From: Cryptomeria japonica
Taxonomy: Eukaryota; Streptophyta; Pinopsida; Cupressales; Cupressaceae
DNA: 62,000 nt
NCBI RefSeq assembly: GCF_030272615.1
Contig: NC_081410.1
Span: forward strand, 122,977,640-123,039,639
Direction: 5' to 3'
In this document: piece by piece, positions 24,073 to 35,695 of the stretch
Layout: each line of letters opens with the position of its first letter
Position numbering within the stretch: position 1 is the first letter of the stretch
Made by a program: the position numbers and the translations under genes
Notes under the pieces: model-generated
What the model was told of the DNA's origin: nothing
Databases searched by the model: none
What the model saw: the letters and a program-made list of their open reading frames with translations, nothing else

Positions 24073-24924
24073 ATTCTGTTGACGAGTATTTTGTACACAA
24101 TCATACACAGAATAAAATACCCAAAGGCATCTTATCCTCTCTTGAATAAAGTCTCTAACTGCTGAAGATATCGCAAAAAGGATCAGTTAGGGTGACTCCA
24201 ATGTTCTTTTTAGTAGGGTCTCTACGTGTGGATAACCACCAGTGGTCATTGTGATTGCTGTGTCATCAAGGGGCCTTATGTTTCCGAAGAATTTCCTAAA
24301 CTAAACAAGTTCTCAAAAAATATCAAAAGAGTAGGGTTTGCAAGAGATCTAGTCTAGTCTAACCCTAAGAATGACTCAATGTGGACGAGACTTGGCGAGA
24401 TTCTACCAACTTCAATATTGCCATAAATTAACAACTCAATTGAAATTGATGCGATCTTCTAAGGTAACAAATGATTTTTCAATACATCAAAGATCAAAGA
24501 CACTACCACAAAGGCACATATCCAAGATACAACAACGATTGAAGGTTTAAGCGATTCAAGTTTATCCAATTGACCACGCAAGGCGTTCCTACAATCAGCA
24601 AGAAGCTAGTGGTTTGGAAAGTGAATCCTACCAAAGATCAAGTCCAACACTTTGTCCTTCGAACTAAAACACTACCTTGATTGAGAATGATTCAAGAAAG
24701 TGAACAACCATGAAGATAACCACAAGAATAGCAATAAAACACCATAACTTCAATATTTTATTGATCTCAAAGCCATCATGTACAACAATTGTTTGAAATT
24801 CCTTCCTCAAAGCTCAATCTTGCTACAAATCAAATTGCTAAATTCTAATATCTCTCTAATTCTCTAATACATCATTCTTTCTAACTTTTTGATTTTCTAA
24901 TTACAAAATGAAAAGAAATGAGGG

Positions 24925-24932
24925 TATAAATA
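24925..24932 (-). promoter_or_regulatory. Second TATA box in the LTR, probable genomic-RNA promoter
   Basis: The minus strand reads GATGCTATTTATACCCTC; the outer LTR has GATGCTATATATACCCTC at the same place (33985-34000). It is 850 bp before the LTR end, a sensible distance for R-U5, so it is the likely promoter for the gag-pol RNA. Inference from sequence and position only. Confidence 0.5.
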
Positions 24933-25126
24933 GCATCCTCAATTACAATGAACGGTCCAGATCGAAAGAAGATCAATGGCCAAGATTATGACACCTAAAC
25001 CCTAATTAGGGTTTATTACAAATAGCCTCCTTTTTACTGAACAATATTAAATGCATAGCCAAATATTCAATTTTGGCACAAAAATCTAGGAGACATAGAC
25101 CAATGACAATTAAGGTGCCATGTCAT

Positions 25127-28100
25127 CTATAACAACCTCTCATCTAAAATCTTATTCCCTTTCCAATGCTCCTTTTTAGCATATGCAATGAATCTGGAGA
25201 CAATTCCTTCGATCTCAGCAATTGGAATCTCGGGAAGATTCCTCATTCTTTCTTCCAAGTGGATGACCTGATCAAATGCCTTGAGAAGAGCAACGTCCCA
25301 TCCAGGTTCCAGTTCTTTGGTCTTCTCAATCAGGAGCATGGTAGCAAACATCTGGTCCCGTTGCTCATCTGTGATAACATTCGAATCTTTGCAAAAGATG
25401 ACCTTAACTCTTTCCTCCAATTCCTGCAAATCCACATCTGTCTCAACTTCGATCCTCCTACCAAGAATGGTACGTAGTACCTCAAACACTCTGTCCTGGA
25501 TCGGGTGGATAACCTCCTCAACATGATTGCATCTAGTACTGATGTCCTCGAAGAGAATTTCCTTCATCTGGAGTAAGGTTGACCACTGAAGTAAACTATG
25601 AGGTCCTCCATCCATTATCCTTTCCTGCACTAGGACCTTTCTTGATGTTTGTCTGATTACTTGCAAGACAGGAATGATAACATCTTTAGTATGAGCAAAG
25701 GCGGCTACCGTTATCATCAAGTCGTGGATGATCTCAAGAACCTAGATAGCCCTGTGAATAGTCTGCATCATCCTTGTTGCAAATTCCATGGCAACTGTAT
25801 GAGATTTGTCAATCCAAGAGCTCATAAGCTGGACCAAACTCCTGACTCTCTCTGCCTCACCAATTGATTGAAGGGGAAGTGCCTGTACAGGTGATCTTGC
25901 TGGATCCTGATGTCCCAAAGGTTGATTGAGATGGCTGAAATATGCCCTCCATGCACCGACCTCTCTCTCAAGCTTTCTATTTTTCTACATTTCTTCCCTA
26001 AGCTTGTCTTTCAATGCCTCAAATGAATCGGTGGCATCATCTAGTGTCTACTCGGCTGTAAGTGCACCAAGTTCAAATGTCTCTACATCATATTCTTCTG
26101 CAAGGATCTCACCTTCATACTTGTCCACGACCGGTGTAGCTATCTGCAATTTTCTGGATCCAGTCTCATCTCTAATCATCTTGGACATCTTAGTAACCTT
26201 CCTCTTCTCTGTCACTTCCTGAGAATGTCCAACAAGGCTCTCCAAATCAATCACATTGTCCTCGTCCTCGATCACAATTACCTTCGTTAGTCTTTCCTTT
26301 AACCATTCTGGGATGGCAGATCTTGTTTCTTTAACCTGTATCTCCTTAGGCAATTCTTCTTCTCTGGGAGGAGATCTTACTTCGTTATCTTCTTTATCTT
26401 CATGCAACTCATTATCTTGGAGAGATCCACCTGGTGACCTTCGAGGTGCCTGTCCTTCTTTATCGTTCTGTACCATTGATTCCATAGACTCCTCTATCTC
26501 AAATGTCCTTTTCTCCTGTCGAGAAGATGTGCCGGATGAACGATCTCGGTTGGCCTCCTGCTTCTTCTTGGAAGATTCTCTTTTCTCAGGTCTCTCTTTC
26601 CTCTTCGAGCCTCTTGGATGGAGATTGCCTTCACTTGCGCTTCGAAGGTTGCCTTCGCTTGCATTTCTAGGATTGGGATTACCCTCACTTACACTTGCCC
26701 CACCTTCAGCTGGTCTCTCCTCCAAGGTGAAAGTCATAGCTATGCCCTGTTCTCTCAACTTCTGATGCTGCACATCAACCCATCTACGAGTACAAGACAA
26801 GACTGGAGCCATCAAAGCATCTAGATCCACAACCTCGGGCTTATTCCAATCTAACCTCACTGTTTTGCTTTCTCGATCATAGGATGATTGGAGATGTCTG
26901 CCACTGTCCTGAGCTTGGTCGGCCACTCTGTAAATCTTGCATTTCCTGATGAAATCTAAAGGCAATCTAGAATGCATCTTTCTTTTCACTTCAAGATCAT
27001 CTAAGAGATTCATCATAAAATCTTCTATCTGAAACTCATGCTTATATTTTCTACTGACTGTCTCCTCTATATATCCATGTGGATCAAAGCTCTCTCTCAA
27101 GGCAAAGAATGAAAATGAATACAAAGCTAACTCCTTCTCTGCGTCATCCATGGCTAGAGCATTAGGACATACCTCAACTGAATTGCCTAATATGATAGGT
27201 ACAGGAACTCCATTCCCATGTCTGTGTCTAAAGGCCTTCGCATACGCTGCCAACTGTCTAGTTACCTCAAGTAACACAATTCTGTCTATCGGATATCTCG
27301 GCAACATGTATGGAGGTGAAGGACATCCATGAACTCTAATATAAGTAAATTTCGAAAATTGGATGAACCAAGCACCGTACCTCTTTACTAGCTCTTGTGC
27401 ATCCTGTGATAGCCTATTGTGAATCCCGCCTTGCAACGTCCTTGTGATGTTCATCGTGAAGGTATCATTAACTAACTTGTAGTTACTTCCTGGCGGATGA
27501 TGCAAGTGAACGTAGGAATCACAAACTCTAACCTCGCCGGGTCCTCTTCCAATCACTCCTCTGTGAGGTAGTCCTGCGTACTCAAAGCTCCTGATCAAGG
27601 CATATATGACATATGAACTCATGTGGAAGGACTTGGTAGCCTTCAGTCTCCTTAACTGTACGTCCAAGCAATGGCTAATCATTCTAGCCCAATGAATTGT
27701 TCCTTTTCCTTGAACTATCACTTGGATGAAGTAGAACATCCACTTCTCAAAATAGAAGGCTTGAGGGGCTCCTGTGACTCGGTTGAGCATTGTTATCAAA
27801 TCTCTGTACTCCTCCTGGAAATCGATCCTATGTGGTGTGTTCGGGATCTTGCTCAGGCGAGGACGACTCTTGAGTAACCAGTTCTTGTTGATGATGCTTA
27901 GGCAAGCATCTGGATCATCTTCGTACATGGACCTGGCTCCTTCTATGCTTTTGTAGACCATATCTCTGTGCTCCGGAAGATGAAAGGCCTCACTTATATC
28001 TTCCTTTGAAAGGTAAGCCAAAGTGTTTCCCTCCTTGGACACGATCGTTATGGACTATGGATCATAATGGCGAGCACACTCGATCATCAACTCATGGCAC

Positions 28101-28342
28101 TGGACTGCTGGAGGGAAGCCGGCCGCCTTAATGATGCCACTTTCAATTATCCTCCTGGCGACAGGTGATGGCTTGCCAATGTAAGGGACCTCTCGAAACT
28201 TCTTCGTACTGAAGTTGCCCAAGTTGGTATCTCCAATGTTGCTCCACTTAGACACGATCTTGGTCTCCAATTCTTCGTTCTTTTGATCTTCCTTCATGAG
28301 AGCTAGACGACTGGTGGATGCTCCCGCCTTCGGGGTCCCCAT
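25127..28342 (-). pseudogene. LTR-encoded ORF of about 1,071 codons (family B)
   Basis: From ATG (28342, MGTPKAGAST) to a final TAG (25127) one frame runs the whole way, broken only by four TAG codons (28055, 26045, about 25986 and 25743). A conserved domain at about 27900-27000 (IDFQEEYRDLITMLNRVTGA, WMFYFIQVIVQG, IHWARMISHCLDVQL, MSSYVIYALI) also occurs in element A's 3' ORF. Then come a charged, NLS-like region with SEGN repeats and KRKERPEKRESSKKK, and a helical C-terminal domain (VFEVLRTILGRRIEVETDVD, IPIAEIEGIVSRFIAYAKKE). The relative at 31765-33794 keeps most of the C-terminal two thirds. Function unknown: no catalytic motif seen. It resembles putative plant transposon proteins. Confidence 0.75.
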
Positions 28343-28871
28343 TGTAACACCTACACAACATTTCATAATAAGAAATAGATTTTGCAATGTATAACTATAT
28401 ATTAAAGATTAAATTTAGGAAACTTCATGATAAGTCTTTGAGTTATCATTTCCTAAATACGATTGAGCTACTGAAATTTCAAATTTTCAAAATTTCAAAA
28501 TTCAAAATTCAAGATTGAGACTATGATGATCAACAATTTCAAAATTCAAGACAAGGGAAGACCTCGCCATACCTCTCTTGAGAGCTAACTCTAAAAAGAT
28601 GCAAAATAAGGCAATTCGCCTAGGCAAAATCGAAATTTGAAGTTTTCAACGTGATCTTCTTCTAGCGAACGCCTTCCTTGTCAATTTCACCACCTTTGGG
28701 GGGTCTTCAACGTCTTGATGGCAAATTCGCTCCACTTCAAACCAAGTTCGCACTCCCCTTGAATGGAAATTCCCACCTTTCCTCAATGAAATTCGCACTT
28801 CCTCCTTGTCTTCTCCAAATCGCATGCAAAGGATGATTGAATGATGTTTTAAAATGCAATAACTCACCCCT

Positions 28872-28879
28872 CCTTTATA
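28872..28879 (-). promoter_or_regulatory. TATA box upstream of the LTR ORF
   Basis: TATAAAGG on the minus strand lies after the hairpin array and 530 bp before the ORF start, within a block conserved in the outer LTR (TATAAG at 17793). Inferred promoter of the LTR ORF. Confidence 0.5.
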
Positions 28880-29222
28880 GGCGCTCACCCCCTTAATTAC
28901 CTCTAGGCCGACTTTTGGAAATAAGGCAATTAAAAACAAATTTTAAATAAAAACCAAGGCCGACTTTGTTAAAATATGGAAAAATAAAACCCAAGCGCCC
29001 CAATTTATTTATTTAAAATAATAATTAATTAATTAATTGCCTTCGTAATTAATAGTTCGATTTTTAAAAGGCAAAATTAATGAATTAAATGTTCATGCGC
29101 TATTTTTTTAAATGCCAATTTTAATTAAATATTTCAAATTTCATCGATTTTAGCATTTAATATAATTCAAAAAAATGTTGTTGGCGCCAAAACCTGGGAG
29201 ATGTAAAGGGGTACAAACGACA

Positions 29223-31312
29223 TCGCCCTGGTCCCTGGGAGAGGGACAGGAGCGATTTAACATTTTGCTCTTGAATTTCTCACCCTTTACGTTTAAAACC
29301 ACATCTCTTACATTGAAACTGGCAATTTCATTGGGAACCTCGAGCTTGATTCGTTCAATTTTGTAGATGAGTGCCTCTTAAGATCATTATCGCCCGGGTC
29401 CCTGGCTGAGGGACAGGAGCGAACTTGCATTTACTCCTTAGTCTTCGCTTCTTTAATCACCAATTTATATCACAAGGCAAGTAACAACTTTATTCTTTCA
29501 TTCCACGCATACTTACTTGTCTTCTACAAGGCAAATTTGATATTTGAGTGAATATCACCCTGGTCCCTTGGTGAGGGACAGGAGCGAACTATGAATCCTA
29601 GCTCAAATTTGTCATCCTTTAACCTTCACTTCTTGTTTATCACCTTTCAAATGACATTTTCAACCTTGTATAACTTTGCTTTGATGTGATCTAGGAAGAA
29701 AAATGATGGATTTTGTGAATATCGCTCTGGTCCTTGACTGAAGGACAGGAGCGAAATTTGCTTCTTTGCTCAATTTAGTCGTTTTTGATGTTTGGTTCCT
29801 TGTCCATCATCCTCTCAAAGATATTTTCGACCTTGTGTAGCCTCGCCTTGACAAAATTTTTGAAAGAACTGACAAATCCAATGAATATCGCCCTGGTCCT
29901 TGACTGAAGGACAGGAGCGAATTTTGGTCTATGGTGTAAATTCTCCATCATATTGATATCAAATAGTCTTCAAGGCGTAGAATGATGTCCTTTATTCCTT
30001 CTTGAACGTATGAGATGGGAGTGATATTCAACATTTAAGCACTCTTAGAGATTTCGCTCTGGTCCCTAGGAGAGGGACAGGAGCGAACTTAGGCAATTTC
30101 ATCACATTTTGCGGTCCTTGCAACTTCATTCCTCTTTGAGGCGTTCCAAACATCACTGCCCCCTTGTACCTTGACTTGAAGTGATTTTAAACTTGGAGGG
30201 AATATTAAATAACCTTGATTTCGCCTTGGTCCCTGGCTGAGGGACAAGAGCGAACTTGCACTTGTAGGCTCATTCGTACTTTGCCAATGTTAAAAACTAT
30301 CTTCAATGGATCCGCCATGCTCCCTTTCATTCACCTTTGACATGGAATTCGTTTCAACTTGGTGAGAAATTCATCTACGGAAGAAATCGCTCTGGTCCCT
30401 GGCTGAGGGACAGGAGCGCCTAGGACAATATGGGCTTCACTTGGCGTTTTGTAATCTTCAAATTATCTTCAATGGATTCGTTACACCCCCTTTGCTTGCC
30501 TCACACTTAACACTCACTTGCTCTTCACCCAAAACTCGTCTTATAAGGAAAATCGCTCTGGTCCCTGGGAGAGGGACGGGAGCTATCACTAAAATTCGCC
30601 CTGGTCCCTGGCTGAGGGACAGGAGCGATTTTGCTTCTAGGGCCAATTTTCCTCATGATGGCATTTTCAAGTTATATTCAACTGATGAAATGTACCTCCT
30701 TTGTTCTTCTCAAATCACGAAATCGTTGAAATCCTTCAAGGACAAGGCAATTTTGGATTTCAAGCTCTGGTCCTTCAGTGAGGGACAGGAGCGATTTTTG
30801 TTCCTGGCACATTTCCTTGTTTGCAAATTTCTTCAAATTATATTCAATGGACAGAACATGCCCTCTTTTATCTCTTCCAATTCGAAAATCGTCTTGATCC
30901 TGCAAGGACAGTAAAATTTTGAGAAACAAGCTCCGGTCCTTCAGTGAGGGACAGGAGCGATTTTTGTCCTTGAGGGCAAATGTTCAACTTTTCTTGCAAA
31001 CGACTAAGTCCGGACGCTCCATCATGTTGATTTCGCCTTTCATCATGTCCTTAACGCTTTAGTTTGATCAAAATGAGGTCAAAATGGCCTAGGCAAGTCA
31101 CTTCGCCCTGGTCCCTGACTGAGGGACAGGAGCGATTTGGCCTAAAACTCCAAAAATTTGCCATTTTCGAATCTCAAAATCTTCAAAGCTTTCAATTCGC
31201 GTTCAACTGTATCTCTTGGCGACCCTGCACAAGACAAATGAAATAAATTAATGACCAAGATGCATAAAAACATGAATTTCGCCCTGGTCCCTGGCTGAGG
31301 GACAGGAGCGAA
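29223..31312 (-). repeat. Array of 14 hairpin cores at 166/176-bp spacing (inserted LTR)
   Basis: Core starts in plus coordinates: 29223, 29390, 29555, 29722, 29888, 30054, 30221, 30387, 30553, 30596, 30762, 30928, 31103, 31279. Spacings are 167, 165, 167, 166, 166, 167, 166, 166, 43, 166, 166, 175 and 176. Read from the LTR start, the first five intervals match the outer copy (about 176, 176, 166, 166, 44); then this copy has three more units. Each core pairs TCGCCCTGGTCCCT-type and AGGGACAGGAGCGA-type arms around a short loop. Confidence 0.9.
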
Positions 31313-31764
31313 CTTGCTTCCACAGGCCAAAATATCAAGATTTTAAGGCCTCAGTCATTTCAAAAGGCAAAATTGGGCCATTTCCAATACTCGGGATCAA
31401 TTATTAAAATTTCTAAAATTTAATCAAAAATCACCCGGGCAAAGATTCATAATTCCATCATTAACACTTAGGCAAAATTTGGACTTGCATTCAAAATTCC
31501 GACTGAACCTAGACAGACTCACTTGACCTCTGACGAATTCACCTCATTTCAAAATTGCATCTACGCGAGGATGCTCAACAATTCTCAAAATTGACTGGAC
31601 TCTGGCCTGAAAACACTAAAACGGAAACCCTAAGGCTTGACCCTAGTCCAGACGACTGACTCACTAACCCAAAACCCTAAAAAGAATAGAGAGGAGGACG
31701 AGCAAAACGAGCAAAAAGAGGGGGTCCCCATTTTAATGGGGCGATGTGTGAAATGGTCACAACA

Positions 31765-33794
31765 GGATGACGCAGAGAAGGAGTTGGCCTTATATTCATT
31801 TTCATTCTTTGCCTTGAGAGAGAGTTTTGATCCTTATGGATATATAGAGGAGACAGTCGGTAGAAAGTACAAGCATGAATTTCAAGTAGAGGACTTTTGG
31901 ATGAATCTCTCAGATGATTTTGAAGTAAAAAGAAAGATACATTCCAGATTGCCTTTAGATTTCATCAGGAAATGCAAAATTTACAGAGTGGCCGATCAAG
32001 CTCAGGACAGTGGCAGACATCTCCAATCATCTTATGACCGAGAAAGCAAAGCAGTGAGGATATATTGGAACGAGCCTGAGGTTTTGGATCTAGATGCTTT
32101 GATGGCTCCAGTTTTGTCTTGTACTCGCAGATGGGTTGATGTGCAACATCAAAAGTTGAGGGAGCAGAACATATCTATGACTTTTACTTTGGAGGAAAGA
32201 CCAAGGGAAGGAGGAGCAAGTGTAAGTGAAGGTAATCCTCATCCCAGGAGCACAAGCGAAGGCAACCTTCGAAGCGCAAGTGAAGGCAATCGTCATCCTA
32301 GAGGTGCGAAGAGGAAAGAAAGACCTGAGAAAAAGGAATCCTCCAAGAAGAAGCAAGAGGCCAATCGAGATCGTTCATCCGGCACATCTTCTCGACAAGA
32401 GAAGAGGACACTTGAAATGGAGGAATCTATGGAATCAATGGTACAGAATGATAAACATGAAGAAGGACAGGCACCTCAACGTTCATCAAGTCGATCTCTC
32501 CAAGTCAATGAGCTACATGAAGACAAGAATGATGATGAAGTGACATCTCCTCTCCGAGAAGAAGAGACATTGCCTAAAGAAATACAAGTTAGAGAGACGA
32601 GATCTGCTATTCCAGATTGGCTGAAGGAGAGACTCACAAGGGTGATTGTGATCGAGGACGAAGATAATGTGATTGATTTAGAGAGCCTTGTTGGAAATTC
32701 TCAAGGAGTAACAGAAAGGAGGAAGGCCACTAAGATGTCCAAGATGATCAGAGATGAGACAGGATCCAGGAAATTGCAGATAGCTACACCAGCAGTGGAC
32801 AAGTATGAAGGTGAAATCCTCGCAGAAGAATATGATGTAGAAACATTTGAGGTTGGTCCACTCACTGCTGAGCAAACATTGGATGAGGCAACCGATTCGT
32901 TTGAGGCACTAAAAGACAAGCTTAGGGAAGAAATGGAGAAAAATAGAAAGCTTGAGAGAGAGAGAGGTGCATGGAGAGGCTACTTTAGATCTCAATCAGC
33001 CTTTGGGGCGTCAGGATCCAGCAGTATCTCCTGTGCAAGCACTTCCCCTTGAATCAGTTGGTGAGGCAAAGAGAGTCAAGAGCTTGGTCCAGCTTATGAG
33101 CTCTTAGATTGACAAATCCCATACAGTTGCTGTTGAATTTGCAACAAGAATGATGCAGACCATCCACCGAGCTATCCAGGTTCTTGAGATCATCCACAAC
33201 CTAATGATAACTGTAGTTGCTTTCGCTCATACTAAGGATGTTATCATTCCTGTTCTACAAGTAATCAAGCAAACATTAAGGAAGATCCTAGTACAAGAAA
33301 AGATAATGGATGGAGGGTCTCATAATCTACTCCAGTGGTCAACTTTACTCCAGATGAAGGAAGTTCTTTTTGAAGACATCAGCACCAAATGCCATCAAGT
33401 TGAAGAGATCATCCATCCGATCCAGGACAAGGTGTTTGAAGTGTTATGTACTATTCTTGGCAGGAGGATCGAAGTCGAGACAGATGTGGATCTTCAAGAA
33501 TTAGAAGAAAGGGTCAAGGTCATCTTTTGCAAAGATGAGAATGTTATCACAGATGAACAAAGGGATCAAATGTTTGCTACCATGCTCCTGATCGAGAAAA
33601 TCAAAGAACTTGAACCTGGATGGGACACGGCTCTTCTCAAGGCTTTTGATCAGGTCATCCACTTGGAAGAACGAATGAGGAATCTTCCCGAGATTCCAAT
33701 TGCTGAGATTGAAGGAATCGTGTCTAGATTCATTGCATATGCTAAGAAAGAGCATTGGAAAGGAAATAAGGTTCTCGAAGAAAGGTTGTTGTAG
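31765..33794 (+). pseudogene. C-terminal two thirds of the LTR ORF (outer copy)
   Basis: The outer LTR resumes inside the ORF (GATGACGCAGAGAAGGAG, codons DDAEKE) and follows the minus copy to its end. It has the same SEGN repeats, basic region and C-terminal helical domain. It lacks the minus copy's TAGs at the three comparable positions, but has a 2-nt deletion near 32990 and its own TAG near 33105. The frame open from 31637 is a chance fusion: its first 40-odd codons are antisense LTR. The N-terminal third was lost in the deletion. Confidence 0.8.
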
Positions 33795-34841
33795 ATGATG
33801 TGGCACCCTAATTATCATTGGTCTATGTTTCCTAGATTTTTGTGCCAAATTAAATATTTGGCTATGCATTTAATATTGTTCAATAAAAAGGGGACTATTT
33901 GTAAAAAACCCTAATTAGGGTTTAGGTGTCATAATCTCAACCATTGATCTTCTTTTGATCTGGGCCGTTCATTGTAATTGAGGATGCTATATATACCCTC
34001 ACTCATTTTCATTTTGTCATTAGAAAATAGAGAGATTAGATGATTTGCAATTAGAAGTTAGAGCTTTTTTTGAGAAGAAAGTTATTTTGTAGCAAGATTG
34101 AGCATTGAAGAAGGAATTCCAAGCAATTGTTGTTTATGACGGCTTTGAGATCAATAAAATATTGAAGTTATGGTGTTTTATTGCAATTCTTGTGGCTATC
34201 TTCATGGTTGTTTACTTTCTTGAATCATTCTCAATCGAAGTAGTATTTAAATTTGAAGGACTAAGTGTTGAGCTTGATCTTTGGTGAGATTCACATTCCA
34301 AACCACTAGCTTCTTGCTGATTGTAAGGACGCCTTGTGTGGTCGACTGGAAATATTTGGATTGCTTAAACCTTCAATCATTATTGAACCATTGATATGTA
34401 CCTTCAAGGTAGTGTCTATGATTCTTGACGATTTGAAAATCAATAATCACCTTAGAAGATCGCATCAATCTCAGTAGAGTTGTAATTCCTTGGCAATACT
34501 GAAATTGGTCCAAGTCTAGCTTACATTGAGTCATTCTTAGGATTAGATTAGAATCTATCTCTTGCAAACCTTACCTCTTGATCTTTTTTTTTGGAATTCA
34601 TTTGTATTAGGAAATTTTGTTCCTGCAATTCGGATACGTAAGGCCCCTTGATGAAACAGCATTTACAACGACCACTGGTGCTTATCCACACGTAGAGACC
34701 CTACATTAAAGAACCTTGGAGTCATCCTGATTGATCCTTTCTCGCGACATCTTCAGCAATCAGAGGCTTTATTCAAGAGAGGATAAGATACCCTTGGGTA
34801 TTTTATTCTGTGTTAGGCAGTGTACAAAATACACGTCAACA
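33795..34841 (+). repeat. 3' end of the outer family-B LTR
   Basis: Homologous to 25126-24077 on the minus strand, with the TATA-like CTATATATACC at 33988-33998, and ending CGTCAACA followed by the CTACC duplication at 34842-34846. No coding capacity was recognised. Confidence 0.8.
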
Positions 34842-35695
34842 CTACCCTAGGAAAACCTCCCTTTTGGAAAGAAAAACCCAGCAACAAATCTCAGATCTTT
34901 ATTAGTCAATAATCAGAAGTAATTTCCAATATGCTTCAGCACTTGAAGCAATCAGTAGAGAGATAAATCATAGTAGAATGATTCCTTCACACAAGAGCAG
35001 TCCAAAAGAACTTATCTGCAATATAAGTGCATGCTGACACAAGAATGAGGCGCGCTGATTCTAGGGTGAAGTTCGCTTAGCCTTGAATGGAGTTCACTCA
35101 GTCCTGAATGGAATTCACTGACCTCCAAAAGATGTTCGCTGCCCCTGCAGTCACTCGGTGATGTTCGCTGTCATCGAGATAAGGTCCGTTGTGCTCTGAA
35201 TGATGATTGCTGTCTTTACATGAGATTCGCTGATCACTGAAGGTAATTCGCTGATCACTGAAGACAATCGCTGCACTCTGATGTAATTCACTTGATGGCA
35301 GATAGAAAGTATTCACTGAATTGTATATCTTAACAATGATGTTGGTATTACATATATATGAGACTCTTGCCTTCCAATTTACCTTTGGTCGGCCTTACAA
35401 TGTAAGAAATTTATTACAATACAAAACTTAAAGTTGGTGACAATATGAATAGGTCAAGGTTAGCCACAAGTTACACATGCTGCCCCACTTAGGGTACAGT
35501 TAACACAAGTTGTTTAAGCCTTCTAAGGCCGGCAGGGCCATACACATGCTAAGTGTGCTAGGTCGTCCCTAGAAGGGATCCGACCTAGCTACAAATATCA
35601 ATATCCTTAATGATTACAAGTTACATAATGCATTTGAGTCCAGCCCAATACAAGTAAAACTTATATTTAAATCCGAACTAGCTATTATTTCAACA
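34842..35695 (-). repeat. Copia-LTR-like repeat, copy 1, right part
   Basis: Continues 13161-15313 after the insertion and matches 45519-46359. Its minus-strand start TGTTGAAATAATAG (35695) directly follows the purine-rich AACTAAGAGGGAG, a typical copia polypurine tract, so this is the start of a 3' LTR. Around 35065-35290 the bases TTCGCT/TTCACT recur about every 25 bp, interspersed with CTGA/CACTGA words. Confidence 0.75.

Larger units (their letters stand above)
17907..31764 (-). mobile_element. Family-B Ty3/gypsy element, 3'-truncated, nested in the solo LTR
   Basis: On the minus strand: complete 7.7-kb LTR (31764-24077), primer-binding site (24072-24056), then one continuous gag-protease-RNase H-RT-RNase H frame (23991 to about 17907) that breaks off at the start of integrase. 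The insertion begins exactly at TGTTGTGACC in the outer LTR's ORF; GGATG at 31765-31769 would be one target duplication, the other being lost. Decay is by point stops, not frameshifts. Core integrase and the 3' LTR are missing. Confidence 0.85.
24077..31764 (-). repeat. Complete 7.7-kb LTR of family B, containing an ORF
   Basis: On the minus strand the segment starts TGTTGTGACC (31764) and ends CGTCAACA (24077), with TGTTG/CAACA terminal inverted repeats, and is followed by a primer-binding site and gag. The same two ends bound the independent insertion 15314-34841 with its CTACC duplication. From 5' to 3' it holds the hairpin array, a TATA box (28872-28879), a leader, the ORF of 28342-25127, a second TATA box (about 24925-24932) and the 3' end. 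28343-28860 is leader without a recognised gene. Functional U3, R and U5 limits are inferred. Confidence 0.8.
15314..34841 (+). mobile_element. Giant solo LTR of family B, interrupted by a second copy
   Basis: The outer insertion is one plus-strand LTR with ends TGTTGTGACC and CGTCAACA and a CTACC duplication. Only its left part (15314-17840) and right part (31765-34841) survive; between them sits a minus-strand family-B element (17907-31764). By comparison with the complete LTR at 24077-31764, about 1.7 kb of the outer LTR (equivalent to roughly 28835 down to 27150) has been lost, together with the 3' half of the inserted element. With one LTR and a clean duplication, the outer copy fits a solo LTR formed by LTR-LTR recombination. 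Confidence 0.8.

Noticed and set aside
24077-25134. Reading the 1.06-kb segment from TGTTATAGATG to CGTCAACA as the whole family-B LTR
   Set aside because: It has plausible TG...CA ends and a purine run before it, and recurs at 33787-34841. But the CTACC duplication with its empty site places the true left end at TGTTGTGACC (15314), and the inner copy starts at the same sequence. Kept as the main alternative.
31637-31764. Start of a 471-residue plus-strand protein at 31637
   Set aside because: The first 40-odd codons are the antisense of the LTR start of the minus element; only the part from 31765 is homologous to the LTR ORF. It is a junction artefact.
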